Positions 16,359-24,235 of a stretch of 64,000 bases of DNA are shown here, piece by piece. Position numbers and translations under genes: made by a program. This stretch comes from Streptomyces odontomachi (GTDB taxonomy: Bacteria > Actinomycetota > Actinomycetes > Streptomycetales > Streptomycetaceae): positions 62,001 through 126,000 of the forward strand of contig NZ_JAMJWG010000012.1 of the NCBI RefSeq assembly GCF_024435355.1. Direction: 5' to 3'. Under the pieces are notes generated by a model. It did no database searches, was not told the origin of the DNA, and was given only the letters and a program-made list of their open reading frames with translations. Position 1 is the first letter of the stretch; each line of letters begins with the position of its first letter.

Positions 16359-17144
16359 GTGGAAGTTGTCATCGTCCCGGACGCCAAGACCGGCGGTGAG
16401 CTGATAGCCGAGGCCATCGCCCGGCTGCTGCGCCGCAACCCCGCCGCCGTGCTCGGCGTCGCCACCGGCTCGACGCCGTTGCCCGTCTACCAGGCGCTGG
16501 CCGCCATGGTCCGCTCCGGTGCCGTGGACGTCTCCCGGGCACGGGTCGCCCAGCTCGACGAGTACGTGGGGCTGCCCGCCGACCACCCCGAGTCGTACCG
16601 CTCGGTGCTCGGGCGCGAGGTGCTCGAACCCCTCGGGCTCGACAAGAAGGCCTTCCTGGGCCCGGACGGCAGCGCCTCGGACGTGCCGGCCGCGTGCGAG
16701 GCGTACGAGGCGGCCCTGGAGGCGGCGGGCGGGGTGGACCTGCAACTGCTCGGCATCGGTTCGGACGGGCACATCGGCTTCAACGAGCCCTGCTCGTCGC
16801 TGGCCTCCCGGACCCGGATCAAGACGCTGACCGAGCAGACCCGCATCGACAACGCCCGCTTCTTCGACGGCGACATCGCGCAGGTGCCGCACCATGTGAT
16901 CACCCAGGGCATCGGCACGATCCTCCGGGCCAGGCACCTGGTGCTGCTGGCCACCGGGGCGGCGAAGGCGGCGGCGGTGGCGGCCAGCGTGGAGGGGCCG
17001 GTGGCGGCGGTCTGCCCGGCGTCGGCGCTCCAGCTGCATCCGCACGCCACGGTGGTGGTCGACGAGGCGGCCGCGGCCGGTCTGAACTTCGCCGACTACT
17101 TCCGGCAGACCTACGCCGACAAGCCGGCCTGGCAGGGGCTCTGA
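16359..17144 (+). CDS. nagB: Glucosamine-6-phosphate deaminase
   Basis: The 261-residue protein converts GlcN-6-P to fructose-6-P and ammonia in the cytoplasm, the last step of aminosugar catabolism. Motifs in order: VATGSTPLPVYQAL (phosphate loop near 36-46), AQLDEYVGL with the catalytic Asp near 67, and LLGIGSDGHIGFNEP with the ring-opening His and acidic partners. The length is normal for NagB. GTG at 16359 is the start. A dre lies upstream and a strong hairpin terminator follows, so it is monocistronic. DasR is allosterically inactivated by GlcN-6-P, the substrate of this enzyme, which closes a feedback loop. Confidence 0.97.
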   Translation: MEVVIVPDAKTGGELIAEAIARLLRRNPAAVLGVATGSTPLPVYQALAAMVRSGAVDVSRARVAQLDEYVGLPADHPESYRSVLGREVLEPLGLDKKAFLGPDGSASDVPAACEAYEAALEAAGGVDLQLLGIGSDGHIGFNEPCSSLASRTRIKTLTEQTRIDNARFFDGDIAQVPHHVITQGIGTILRARHLVLLATGAAKAAAVAASVEGPVAAVCPASALQLHPHATVVVDEAAAAGLNFADYFRQTYADKPAWQGL

Positions 17145-17180
17145 CCCGCCTCCCGGCCGCCTGACCGCGGGCACGACGCT

Positions 17181-17219
17181 CTGATGGGGCGCGCGGGCTT
17201 TGCCAGCGCGCCCCATCAG
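17181..17219. terminator. Hairpin terminator after nagB
   Basis: A perfect 14-base stem CTGATGGGGCGCGC / GCGCGCCCCATCAG with an 11-base loop lies 36 bases after the nagB stop and 50 bases before the end of dasD. It can end transcription from both sides. Confidence 0.88.
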
Positions 17220-17269
17220 CTATCAGAGCCATCGCGAGGGTGCCGCCAGGCCATAGCGCCCCCGCGCCG

Positions 17270-18784
17270 CTACGCGCCCCGGCCCACCAGTACCTCCGCC
17301 GCCGCGATCCCGCACACCCGGGCCGCACCGTGCGTCGCGATGTGCAGGGCACCGCGTGCGGGGGCCTGGGGAACACCCATCTCGACGATGACGGTGTCCG
17401 GGCGGGCCGCGAGCAGCGCGTCCAGGGCCGCGGACATCCACGGGTGGCGGTGCTCGTCGCGGACGACGGCCACGATGCGGCGGCCGTTCGCGGCGTCGAG
17501 CGCACGCTCGGCGGCTTCGGGACCGCTGAAACCGGCGGTCAGGGTGCCGGGCAGCAGGCGCTGGAGTTCCGCCGCCACGCCCCACGGGGTCTCGTCACCG
17601 ACCGCGATGTTCGCCACCGGGGTGAAGGCGGCGACGAACGGCGCCTCGGTGAGCGGCCCGGCAGGACCCGCGCCCGGCGTCACCCGGAGCGCACGCCGCG
17701 CCGCCACAAGCCCCACGTCACCGTCATGCGCCTCCCATGCGCTTGCGCCGTGCGCGGCCCGCACGCCCGCCTGCGCGGCCGTCCAGCGCGCCAGCTCCCG
17801 TACCCGGGCCGCGGCGTCCGCGAGACGCTCCTCGGGCAGCTCACCGGTGCGCACCGCGGCGATCAGCGCGTCGCGCAACCGGCGCACGGTCTCGTCGTCC
17901 GCGAGCCCACCGCCCACGCAGATCGCGTCGGCCCCGGCGGCGATCGCGAGGACGCTGCCCCGCTCGATCCCGTAGGCCGCGGTGATGGCCTGCATCTCCA
18001 TGCCGTCGGTGACGATCAGGCCCTGGTGGCCGAGCTCCTCGCGGAGCAGGCCGGTGAGGATGCGGGGGGAGAGCGTCGCGGGCCGCTCGGGATCGAGCGC
18101 CGGTACGAGGATGTGGGCGGTCATCACCGCACGGGTGCCCGCCGCGATGGCCGCCCGGAACGGCACCAGCTCACGGGCGTGCAGGGTGTCCAGGTCCGCG
18201 TCGATGCGCGGCATGGCGTGGTGCGAGTCGACCGCGGTGTCGCCGTGGCCGGGGAAGTGCTTGGTGCACGCGGCGACGCCCGCCGCCTGGATGCCCGTCA
18301 CGTAAGCGGCGGTGTGCCGGGCGACCAAGTCGGTGTCGGCGCCGAAGGAGCGCACGCCGATGACGGGGTTGGCGGGGTTGGAGTTGACGTCGGCGGACGG
18401 CGCCCAGTTGAAGTTGACGCCGCACTCGGCGAGACGGCGGCCCAGCGCGTACGCCACGTCGCGGGTGAGCGCGGTGTCGTCGACAGCGCCGAGCGCGTGG
18501 TTGCCCGGGAAAGAGGAGCCGCTGCGCACCTCCAGACGGGTGACGTCGCCGCCTTCCTCGTCGATGGTGACCAGCACGTCGTCGCGTTCGGCGCGCAGCT
18601 CGGCGGTGAGCGCGGCCAGCTGGTCGGGCGAGGCCACGTTGCGCCCGAAGAGGGCCACCGAAGCGAGGCCCTGGCCGATCCGGCGCAGCAGCCAGTCGGG
18701 GGCACGGGTGCCGGTGAAGCCGGGTTGCAGGACCGTCAGCGCGTCACGGGTCAGGGTGTCCGTGTGGCCGGCGAGTGTCGTCAT
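17270..18784 (-). CDS. dasD: DasD, family GH3 beta-N-acetylglucosaminidase
   Basis: The 504-residue GH3 enzyme has no signal peptide and should act in the cytoplasm, splitting imported chitobiose into GlcNAc. Conserved elements are VTIDEEGGDVTRL, the NagZ-type insertion loop CTKHFPGHGDTAVDSHH that supplies the catalytic His/Asp, and the nucleophile Asp in LIVTDGMEMQAI. An extra ~150-residue C-terminal domain follows the barrel. It is the last gene of the dasA-dasB-dasC-dasD order, 229 bases after dasC. The gap holds a hairpin repeat that may lower its expression relative to the transporter. Confidence 0.93.
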   Translation of the reverse strand: MTTLAGHTDTLTRDALTVLQPGFTGTRAPDWLLRRIGQGLASVALFGRNVASPDQLAALTAELRAERDDVLVTIDEEGGDVTRLEVRSGSSFPGNHALGAVDDTALTRDVAYALGRRLAECGVNFNWAPSADVNSNPANPVIGVRSFGADTDLVARHTAAYVTGIQAAGVAACTKHFPGHGDTAVDSHHAMPRIDADLDTLHARELVPFRAAIAAGTRAVMTAHILVPALDPERPATLSPRILTGLLREELGHQGLIVTDGMEMQAITAAYGIERGSVLAIAAGADAICVGGGLADDETVRRLRDALIAAVRTGELPEERLADAAARVRELARWTAAQAGVRAAHGASAWEAHDGDVGLVAARRALRVTPGAGPAGPLTEAPFVAAFTPVANIAVGDETPWGVAAELQRLLPGTLTAGFSGPEAAERALDAANGRRIVAVVRDEHRHPWMSAALDALLAARPDTVIVEMGVPQAPARGALHIATHGAARVCGIAAAEVLVGRGA

Positions 18785-18867
18785 CGAGAGCTCCTTGGAC
18801 GGATGACCGCGGCGCGGGACGGCGACCCACCGTCGGCCGGTGCGGCGAGTGGAGACGCCCCCTGTTC

Positions 18868-18907
18868 CCGGGGGTCCCCCCGCTCGAACGAGGTCGGGAG
18901 TGGGGGA
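18868..18907. repeat. Palindromic repeat between dasC and dasD
   Basis: GGGGGTCCCCCC, a central GCTCGAACGAGGTCGGGAG, and a closing TGGGGGAG can fold into a long hairpin. The same layout occurs inside the yedK gene at 37858, so it is a dispersed element. I recall this motif as common in Streptomyces genomes. Confidence 0.8.
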
Positions 18908-19013
18908 GAGGTCGAGAACGTGGGGGACGGTGCCGGAATCAGTGTCGGCGCGGGCGGTGCCCCCGGCATCGGCCGGGGCGGCGCCGGTGCCGGCGGGGTG
19001 GTGGGCCGGGTCA

Positions 19014-19910
19014 TCAGCCCTTCACCGCGCCCGCGGTCAGGCCCGCCGCCATCTTGCGTTGGACGAGCAGGAAGAGCACCACCATCGGCACGGCCATCAG
19101 CGTGGCACCCGCCATCATGGGGGCGTACTCGGTGCCGTGCTTGGTGGTGAAGTTGCCGAGCCAGACGGTGGCCGTCTGATGCCGTTGGCTCAACAGCATC
19201 AGCGCGTAGAGGTACTCGTTCCAGGCCTGGATGAAGGCATAGACCGAGGTGGCGACCATACCGGGCGCGAGCAGCGGAAAGACCACGCGCAGGAAGGCGG
19301 CGGTGCGGCCGCAGCCGTCGACCATGGCGGCCTCCTCGAGTTCCCGCGGGATGCCCGCGATGAAGCCGCGCAGCGTCCACACCGTGAAGGGCAGGACGAA
19401 GGTCAGATACGTGATGATCAGCCCGCTCAGCTTGTCGTACTGCCCGAGGTCGTTCAGCAGCAGGAAGATCGGGATGATCATCGCCACCAGCGGCACCGTC
19501 TGGACCGTGAGGATGCCGACGATCACGATCTTGCGCCCGCGGAAGGCGAAGCGGGAGATGGCGATCGCCGCCAGCAGGCCGACCACCATGCCGATCAGCA
19601 CGACCGCGAACGACACGATCAGGCTGCGGGTGACGGGCCCCCAGAAGTCCGCGATGTCCAGTGCCCGGCGGAAGTTGTCCAGGGTGAGGGCGGTGGGCAG
19701 CAGGTGCGGGGTCGGGTCGATGGCGTCCCGGGCCGGCTTGAAGGCGGTGTCGAGCATCCAGTAGACGGGGAATCCGATGGCGACGAAGACACCGAGCCCG
19801 AGCAGGTTCCAACCGGCCTTGGTGCGGCCGCGCCGCCGCCTGGCCGGCACCGCGGGCCGGGCCGCCCCCGTCCCGGTACGCACACCGCTCACCCTGCTCA
19901 CCCCGCTCAT
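19014..19910 (-). CDS. dasC: DasC, chitobiose ABC transporter permease
   Basis: The 298-residue inner-membrane protein has six transmembrane segments. The MalG-type EAA loop is visible in IPRELEEAAMVDGCGRTAAFLRVVFPLLAP, which contacts the ATPase. ATG at 19910 overlaps the dasB stop as ATGA, so the pair is translationally coupled. A longer frame to 20672 reads through dasB out of frame and is a shadow. With DasB it forms the pore for N,N'-diacetylchitobiose uptake. No ATPase gene lies nearby; in Streptomyces the shared MsiK protein energises this importer. Confidence 0.95.
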   Translation of the reverse strand: MSGVSRVSGVRTGTGAARPAVPARRRRGRTKAGWNLLGLGVFVAIGFPVYWMLDTAFKPARDAIDPTPHLLPTALTLDNFRRALDIADFWGPVTRSLIVSFAVVLIGMVVGLLAAIAISRFAFRGRKIVIVGILTVQTVPLVAMIIPIFLLLNDLGQYDKLSGLIITYLTFVLPFTVWTLRGFIAGIPRELEEAAMVDGCGRTAAFLRVVFPLLAPGMVATSVYAFIQAWNEYLYALMLLSQRHQTATVWLGNFTTKHGTEYAPMMAGATLMAVPMVVLFLLVQRKMAAGLTAGAVKG

Positions 19911-20926
19911 TCGACGTTTCCGATCTTCAGCATCTGGCGCATGTACACCGCGACCACGCCCAGCATCAGCAGGACGGTGAGCAGGGCGATCGCCGAACCG
20001 CCCGAGTAGTCGTTGACCACGAACGCCTTGTCGTAGGAATAGGTCGTCAGCAGCTGGAACTCCGCCTCCGGATGACCCCCGCGCATCACGAACACCTGCG
20101 GGAAGACGCCGATGTCCCAGATGACCGAGAGGGTGGTGAGCATGACCAGGATCGGTTTGAGGATCGGCACCGTGACATGCCGGAAGACCCCCCAGGAACC
20201 GGCGCCGTCGAGCCGGGCCGCCTCTTCGAGCTCCCTGGGTACCTGGGTGAGGCCGGCGGTCAGCGTGATCACCACGAACGGCACCGCGCCCCACACCACC
20301 AGCAGCATGATCACCGCAAGGCCCTGGGTGCCGCTGGCGAACCAGTTGTGACCGACGAGATCGACGCCCGGGAGCTTGCTGAGCAGGTAGTTGAGTACGC
20401 CGTAGTCGGAGTCGAACATCCACTTGTAAATGGTGGTCGCGACGATCACGGGCATGCCCCAGCTCGCCACCAGCGCGATGTTGACGAGCGTCCGCACCCA
20501 GCCGGACACGCGCTGCAACAGCAGGGCGATCAGCATGCCCGGCACCATCGTGAGCAGGACCGAACCCAGCGCGAAGACGACGGTGCGCACGACGACCGCC
20601 CAGAACTCGCCGTCGCCGAGCACCTTGGAGAAGTTGGCGAAGCCGACGGACTCGGCCGGCTTGAAGCCCCACAGCTGGGACTGCCCGTAGCTCTGGAACG
20701 ACAGCGTGAACAGCCGCACCAGCGGATACCCCAGGACCAGCAGCAGGATCAGCAGGCAGGGCGCCAGCAACGCCCAGGGCACGGCGGTACCGCCGCCGTG
20801 CCCCGGGAGGCGGCGCCCCCCGCGGGTCCGGCCTGCCGGCCCACGGCTGCCGCGGGGCCCCGGGGGGCGCGCGGTTGCGGGGGCCGTCGGCGGTGCCCCC
20901 GCGGTGGTGGTCTCTGCGGCACTCAT
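19907..20926 (-). CDS. dasB: DasB, chitobiose ABC transporter permease
   Basis: The 339-residue MalF-type permease has a ~50-residue Pro/Gly/Arg-rich cytoplasmic N-terminus, then six transmembrane segments starting at VPWALLAPCLLILLLVLGYP. The EAA loop VPRELEEAARLDGAGSWGVFRHVTVPIL is clear. It partners DasC and receives sugar from the lipoprotein DasA. It is separated from dasA by 250 bases containing a large palindromic repeat, which may give a step down in expression after dasA. It overlaps dasC by four bases. Confidence 0.95.
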   Translation of the reverse strand: MSAAETTTAGAPPTAPATARPPGPRGSRGPAGRTRGGRRLPGHGGGTAVPWALLAPCLLILLLVLGYPLVRLFTLSFQSYGQSQLWGFKPAESVGFANFSKVLGDGEFWAVVVRTVVFALGSVLLTMVPGMLIALLLQRVSGWVRTLVNIALVASWGMPVIVATTIYKWMFDSDYGVLNYLLSKLPGVDLVGHNWFASGTQGLAVIMLLVVWGAVPFVVITLTAGLTQVPRELEEAARLDGAGSWGVFRHVTVPILKPILVMLTTLSVIWDIGVFPQVFVMRGGHPEAEFQLLTTYSYDKAFVVNDYSGGSAIALLTVLLMLGVVAVYMRQMLKIGNVE

Positions 20927-20976
20927 GCGCGCTCCTCAGCGGTCTTCGTTCCGGCGGGGGCGCCGAAGGCGCCTTT

Positions 20977-21130
20977 CAGGGGCGCGGGGAACTGCGCGGG
21001 CAACCCACCACGGGCAGCTGGTCCGGAACGAACCGAACTGCCCCTCCGGGCCGGTGGCGACCCGCAGGGTCGTATGTGGCCGGGCGCGCCCCGCGGCGGA
21101 GCCGCTGATCGATACAGCCCCGCGCCCCTG
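20977..21130. repeat. Large palindromic intergenic element between dasA and dasB
   Basis: A ~154-base element is bounded by a perfect 13-base inverted repeat, CAGGGGCGCGGGG at 20977-20989 and CCCCGCGCCCCTG at 21118-21130. The inside holds further GC-rich self-complementary segments (for example GGCGGAGCCGCTGATCGATA). I recall this as a dispersed Streptomyces intergenic repeat. Folding in the mRNA could cap the 3' end of dasA or attenuate dasBC. Confidence 0.85.
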
Positions 21131-21176
21131 CCAGGCACGACGTGGCGCCCGTAAGGCACAAGACGGACGTCAACGG

Positions 21177-22445
21177 TCACTTGACGTTGATCACCTTGTC
21201 GATCGCGGCGTCAGCCGTCTTCGCCGCGGCCTCCACCGACTGCTTACCGGTGCCGATGGACTGGAGCATGGTCTGGAGGACCTGCGCCTTCTCGACCTGG
21301 CCCCAGCCGGGTGCCATCGGTACGAACCAGCTGCTCTCGGCGGCGATGGCGGGCACCGCGGTCGCCGGGTCCTTCTTCTGCACGGCCAGGTCGGCCTTGT
21401 TGTTGGGCAGGTTGCCCTTGGCCATCAGGCCCTTCTGGCCCTTGGCGCCGGTGAAGTCGTTGATCCACTCGGTGGCGAGGTCCTGCGCGTCGGACTTCAC
21501 CGGGATGGCCAGGTCGCTGCCGCCCAGGAAGACCGGCATGTTCTTGCCCGAGGGACCCGGCATCACGAAGTTGACGGCGTTCTCCTTGAGCTTGCCGGTC
21601 TTGTCGTTCTTCGGGTCGGCGGCGGTGCCGCCCTCCCAGGCCGCGGCGAAGATCATGCCGGACTTGCCCTGGCCGTAGACGATGTAACGGTCCGACTCGT
21701 CCTTGGTCTTGTCGCCGTGCATGTAGGCGTCGATGACCTTCTTGTACTCCTTGAGGCCCTTGAGGGACTCGGGCGAGGAGAGGGTGGCCTTCCAGGTGTC
21801 GCCCTGCTTCGTCGCGATGGCGCCGCCCGCGTCGTAGACGAAGGACATGCCGGCGTACCAGTCGCGGGTGGGCTGGTACCAGGCGCTGAACCCGGAACCC
21901 TGCTTCTTCTGGATGCGGTCCAGGTCCGAGGTCAGTTCGTCGTAGCTCTTGGGGGTGGTCCTGATGCCGGACGCGGCGGCGATGTCCTTGCGCCAGTTGG
22001 CGACCCGGCCGCCCGCGTAGTACGGCACCCCGTAGACCTTGCCGTCGTAGGTGACGGACTGCCTGAGGCCGTCGAGCCAGCCGTCCGCGTGGTCGAACCT
22101 GGTCGGGTCGACCTCGGCGAAGGCGCCCTTGACCATGTAGCTGAGCATCTCGGTGTTGCCCATCTCGACCACGTCGGGGACCTTCTCGGTGGCGAGGACG
22201 GCGTCAAGCTTGGAGTTCTTGTCGGGCCAGCCGTAGTACTCGTGCTCGATGGTCACGCCCGGGTGCTTCTTCTTGAAGGCCGCGTCGGCGGCCTTGATGA
22301 GTCCGGGCCAGTTGTTCTGGGCGTCGACGGCGAGCCAGACCGTGAGCTTGTCGGAGCTGCCGGCCTTGTCGCTGTCGCCTCCGCACGCCGCGACGGAGAC
22401 CATCATGCCCGCGACACCTATCGCCGCGATGAGCCTGCGCTTCAC
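21177..22445 (-). CDS. dasA: DasA, chitobiose-binding lipoprotein
   Basis: The 422-residue extracytoplasmic solute-binding protein belongs to the CUT1 ABC family. A lipoprotein signal is visible: KRRLIAAIGVAGMMVSVAAC, with the lipid-modified Cys at about residue 20 followed by GGDSDK. The mature part has the family pattern (LTVWLAVDAQNN, EMGNTEML, VYGVPYYAGGR). GTG at 22445 follows GAGGAGG at five bases. It captures N,N'-diacetylchitobiose outside the membrane for DasBC. Two dre operators lie upstream (22554 and 22585), so DasR represses it until aminosugar phosphates rise. In S. coelicolor it also affects development. Confidence 0.96.
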   Translation of the reverse strand: MKRRLIAAIGVAGMMVSVAACGGDSDKAGSSDKLTVWLAVDAQNNWPGLIKAADAAFKKKHPGVTIEHEYYGWPDKNSKLDAVLATEKVPDVVEMGNTEMLSYMVKGAFAEVDPTRFDHADGWLDGLRQSVTYDGKVYGVPYYAGGRVANWRKDIAAASGIRTTPKSYDELTSDLDRIQKKQGSGFSAWYQPTRDWYAGMSFVYDAGGAIATKQGDTWKATLSSPESLKGLKEYKKVIDAYMHGDKTKDESDRYIVYGQGKSGMIFAAAWEGGTAADPKNDKTGKLKENAVNFVMPGPSGKNMPVFLGGSDLAIPVKSDAQDLATEWINDFTGAKGQKGLMAKGNLPNNKADLAVQKKDPATAVPAIAAESSWFVPMAPGWGQVEKAQVLQTMLQSIGTGKQSVEAAAKTADAAIDKVINVK

Positions 22446-22553
22446 GTCATCCTCCTCAGGGATGCCCGCAACCCCCCACCCGCAGCGAGGCATCAGGCGT
22501 GAGCCGAGGGCGCGCCTGGGTCCTGGGTTCGGTGTAGTGCACTGGTGCGGAGC

Positions 22554-22569
22554 ATTGGTGTAGACCATT
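22554..22569. promoter_or_regulatory. DasR-responsive element (dre), dasA proximal
   Basis: ATTGGTGTAGACCATT lies 109 bases upstream of the dasA start and is a near-palindromic match to the DasR operator. It sits in the divergent dasA-dasR control region. Confidence 0.87.
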
Positions 22570-22584
22570 ACGACCGCTATGCAG

Positions 22585-22600
22585 CTTGGCCTAGACCTAT
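22585..22600. promoter_or_regulatory. DasR-responsive element (dre), dasA distal
   Basis: CTTGGCCTAGACCTAT keeps the TGG-N-CTAG-N-CC core of dre. It lies 31 bases from the proximal site centre to centre, about three helical turns, which would favour binding of two DasR dimers on one face. Confidence 0.78.
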
Positions 22601-22724
22601 TGGAGTGTCAAGCATGGCACATGCCGCCCGTACCCTCCTTTACCTGACCGACATCTGCACGCCGCGCCGGCGCCGGGCCGTACCGCACATACCTGTTGGG
22701 CACGTGCACCAGCCCCCGACCAGG

Positions 22725-22740
22725 GGTGGACTAGACCACG
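22725..22740. promoter_or_regulatory. DasR-responsive element (dre), dasR
   Basis: GGTGGACTAGACCACG is a near-perfect palindromic dre about 126 bases before the dasR start. A TATAAG that could be a -10 follows at 22757-22762, so the operator overlaps the likely -35 region. It fits autoregulation of dasR. Confidence 0.85.
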
Positions 22741-22865
22741 CCTGGTCCCCACGGTGTATAAGGAAGAGCAACGGCTCCCGCAGGTACGCGGAATCGGCCG
22801 TGCCACGATGTGAGCTGCGGCCGGCACCAGCGCCGGCCATCCGCAGGGAGCCCGGAAGGCGGAGC

Positions 22866-23630
22866 ATGAGCACCGACGCCACCAGCGCGGAGACCGAGGC
22901 CGGCAGCACGGTCCGCACCGCGCGCGTGCCCAAGTACTACCGCCTCAAGCGGCACTTGCTGGACATGACGGAGACGCTGGCGCCCGGCACCGCCGTACCC
23001 CCGGAGCGCGCCCTGGCCGCCGAGTTCGACACCTCGCGCACGACCGTGCGGCAGGCGTTGCAGGAACTGGTCGTCGAGGGACGTCTCGAGCGGATCCAGG
23101 GCAAGGGCACCTTCGTGGCCAAGCCGAAGGTCGCCCAGGCGCTCCAACTCACCTCGTACACCGAGGACATGCGCGCCCAGGGCCTCGAACCCACCTCGCA
23201 GCTGCTGGACATCGGATACGTGAACGCCGACGAGCCGCTCGCCGGGCTGCTCGACATCGCCGCCGGCACGCGCGTGCTGCGCATCGAGCGGCTACGGCTG
23301 GCCAGCGGCGAGCCGATGGCGATCGAGACGACACACCTGTCGGCCAAGCGCTTCCCCGCCCTGCGGCGCAGCCTGGTGAAGTACACCTCCCTCTACGCGG
23401 CGCTCGCCGAGGTGTACGACGTCCGGCTCGCCGAGGCCGAGGAGACCATCGAGACCTCCCTGGCCACGCCGCGCGAGGCGGGCCTGCTCGGCACCGACGT
23501 GGGCCTGCCGATGCTGCTGCTCTCACGGCACTCGCTGGACGGCGAGGGCAAGCCGGTGGAGTGGGTCCGCTCGGTCTACCGGGGCGACCGGTACAAGTTC
23601 GTGGCCCGGCTGAAGCGGCCGGCCGACTGA
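22866..23630 (+). CDS. dasR: DasR, GntR/HutC-type global regulator
   Basis: The 254-residue protein has an N-terminal winged HTH (VPKYYRLKRHLLDM through ALAAEFDTSRTTVRQALQELVVEGRLERIQGKGTFVA) and a C-terminal UTRA ligand domain. It matches S. coelicolor DasR in length and sequence. DasR represses GlcNAc and chitin uptake and use, and antibiotic control genes. GlcN-6-P and GlcNAc-6-P release it from dre. ATG at 22866 follows GGCGGAG. It is divergent from dasA with three dre sites between them. It converges on the Lrp gene with only 24 bases between the stops. Confidence 0.97.
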   Translation: MSTDATSAETEAGSTVRTARVPKYYRLKRHLLDMTETLAPGTAVPPERALAAEFDTSRTTVRQALQELVVEGRLERIQGKGTFVAKPKVAQALQLTSYTEDMRAQGLEPTSQLLDIGYVNADEPLAGLLDIAAGTRVLRIERLRLASGEPMAIETTHLSAKRFPALRRSLVKYTSLYAALAEVYDVRLAEAEETIETSLATPREAGLLGTDVGLPMLLLSRHSLDGEGKPVEWVRSVYRGDRYKFVARLKRPAD

Positions 23631-23654
23631 GGCGGTCGAGCTGATCGCACCGAG

Positions 23655-24119
23655 CTACCCGAGCCCGGGCGTGCCGAGCCCAGACGTGCCGAGCCCGGGT
23701 GTGCGCGGCGGCACGGGCGTGGACTGGACGATCGAGGTGGTGGTCTGCCCGTACCGCAGGAACCGGTCCAGGACCTCCTCGAAGGCCGTGATGTCGCGCG
23801 CATGCACCTTGATCAGGAAGCAGTCCTCCCCGGTGATGCGGTGGCACTCGCTGACCTGCGGAAGGCTCTGCACCAGCTCGATGATCTTCGGTAGCTGGCT
23901 CGGGCCCGGCCGCACGCGGACGAAGGCCGCCACCGGAAGGCCCAGCGCGGCCGGGTCCACGTCGAGGCGGTAGCCGCGGATCACCTGCTGCTCGTGCAGC
24001 CGCCGCACCCGCTCGCGCGCGGTGGGCACCGAGACCTGGACCCGCCGGGAGAGCTCCGCCGTCGACAGCCTGGGGTCGGCGTCGAGCTCGGCCAGGATGG
24101 CCCGGTCCACAGCGTCCAC
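23655..24119 (-). CDS. Lrp/AsnC-family transcriptional regulator
   Basis: The 154-residue protein has an N-terminal HTH (LDADPRLSTAELSRRVQVSVPTARERVRRLHEQQVI) and a C-terminal RAM domain that binds small molecules such as amino acids (LDVDPAALGLPVAAFVRVRPG, ECHRITGEDCFLIKVHARDI). GTG at 24119 is the start. It is divergent from an EamA exporter, which it probably regulates, as Lrp-type genes often do for amino-acid exporters. The last ~14 residues are a repeat of GLGT/S-x units made by tandem 15-base DNA repeats and lie outside the family fold. Confidence 0.93.
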   Translation of the reverse strand: MDAVDRAILAELDADPRLSTAELSRRVQVSVPTARERVRRLHEQQVIRGYRLDVDPAALGLPVAAFVRVRPGPSQLPKIIELVQSLPQVSECHRITGEDCFLIKVHARDITAFEEVLDRFLRYGQTTTSIVQSTPVPPRTPGLGTSGLGTPGLG

Positions 24120-24235
24120 TTTTCACCATCGCAAGATCGAAGGCGCCGTCGCGGCATCATGCGCCAAGCAATCGGCCGTCGTGCTTGCCGTTCCGGCATG
24201 GTTTCCGGCGTTGTCCGGTTGCGACCATACCTCGC

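Noticed and set aside
17240..19150. Plus-strand 636-codon frame over dasD
   Set aside because: Shadow of the minus-strand GH3 gene; no domain match.
19911..20672. N-terminal extension of the dasC frame
   Set aside because: It reads dasB out of frame. The ATGA overlap at 19907-19910 gives the true dasC start.
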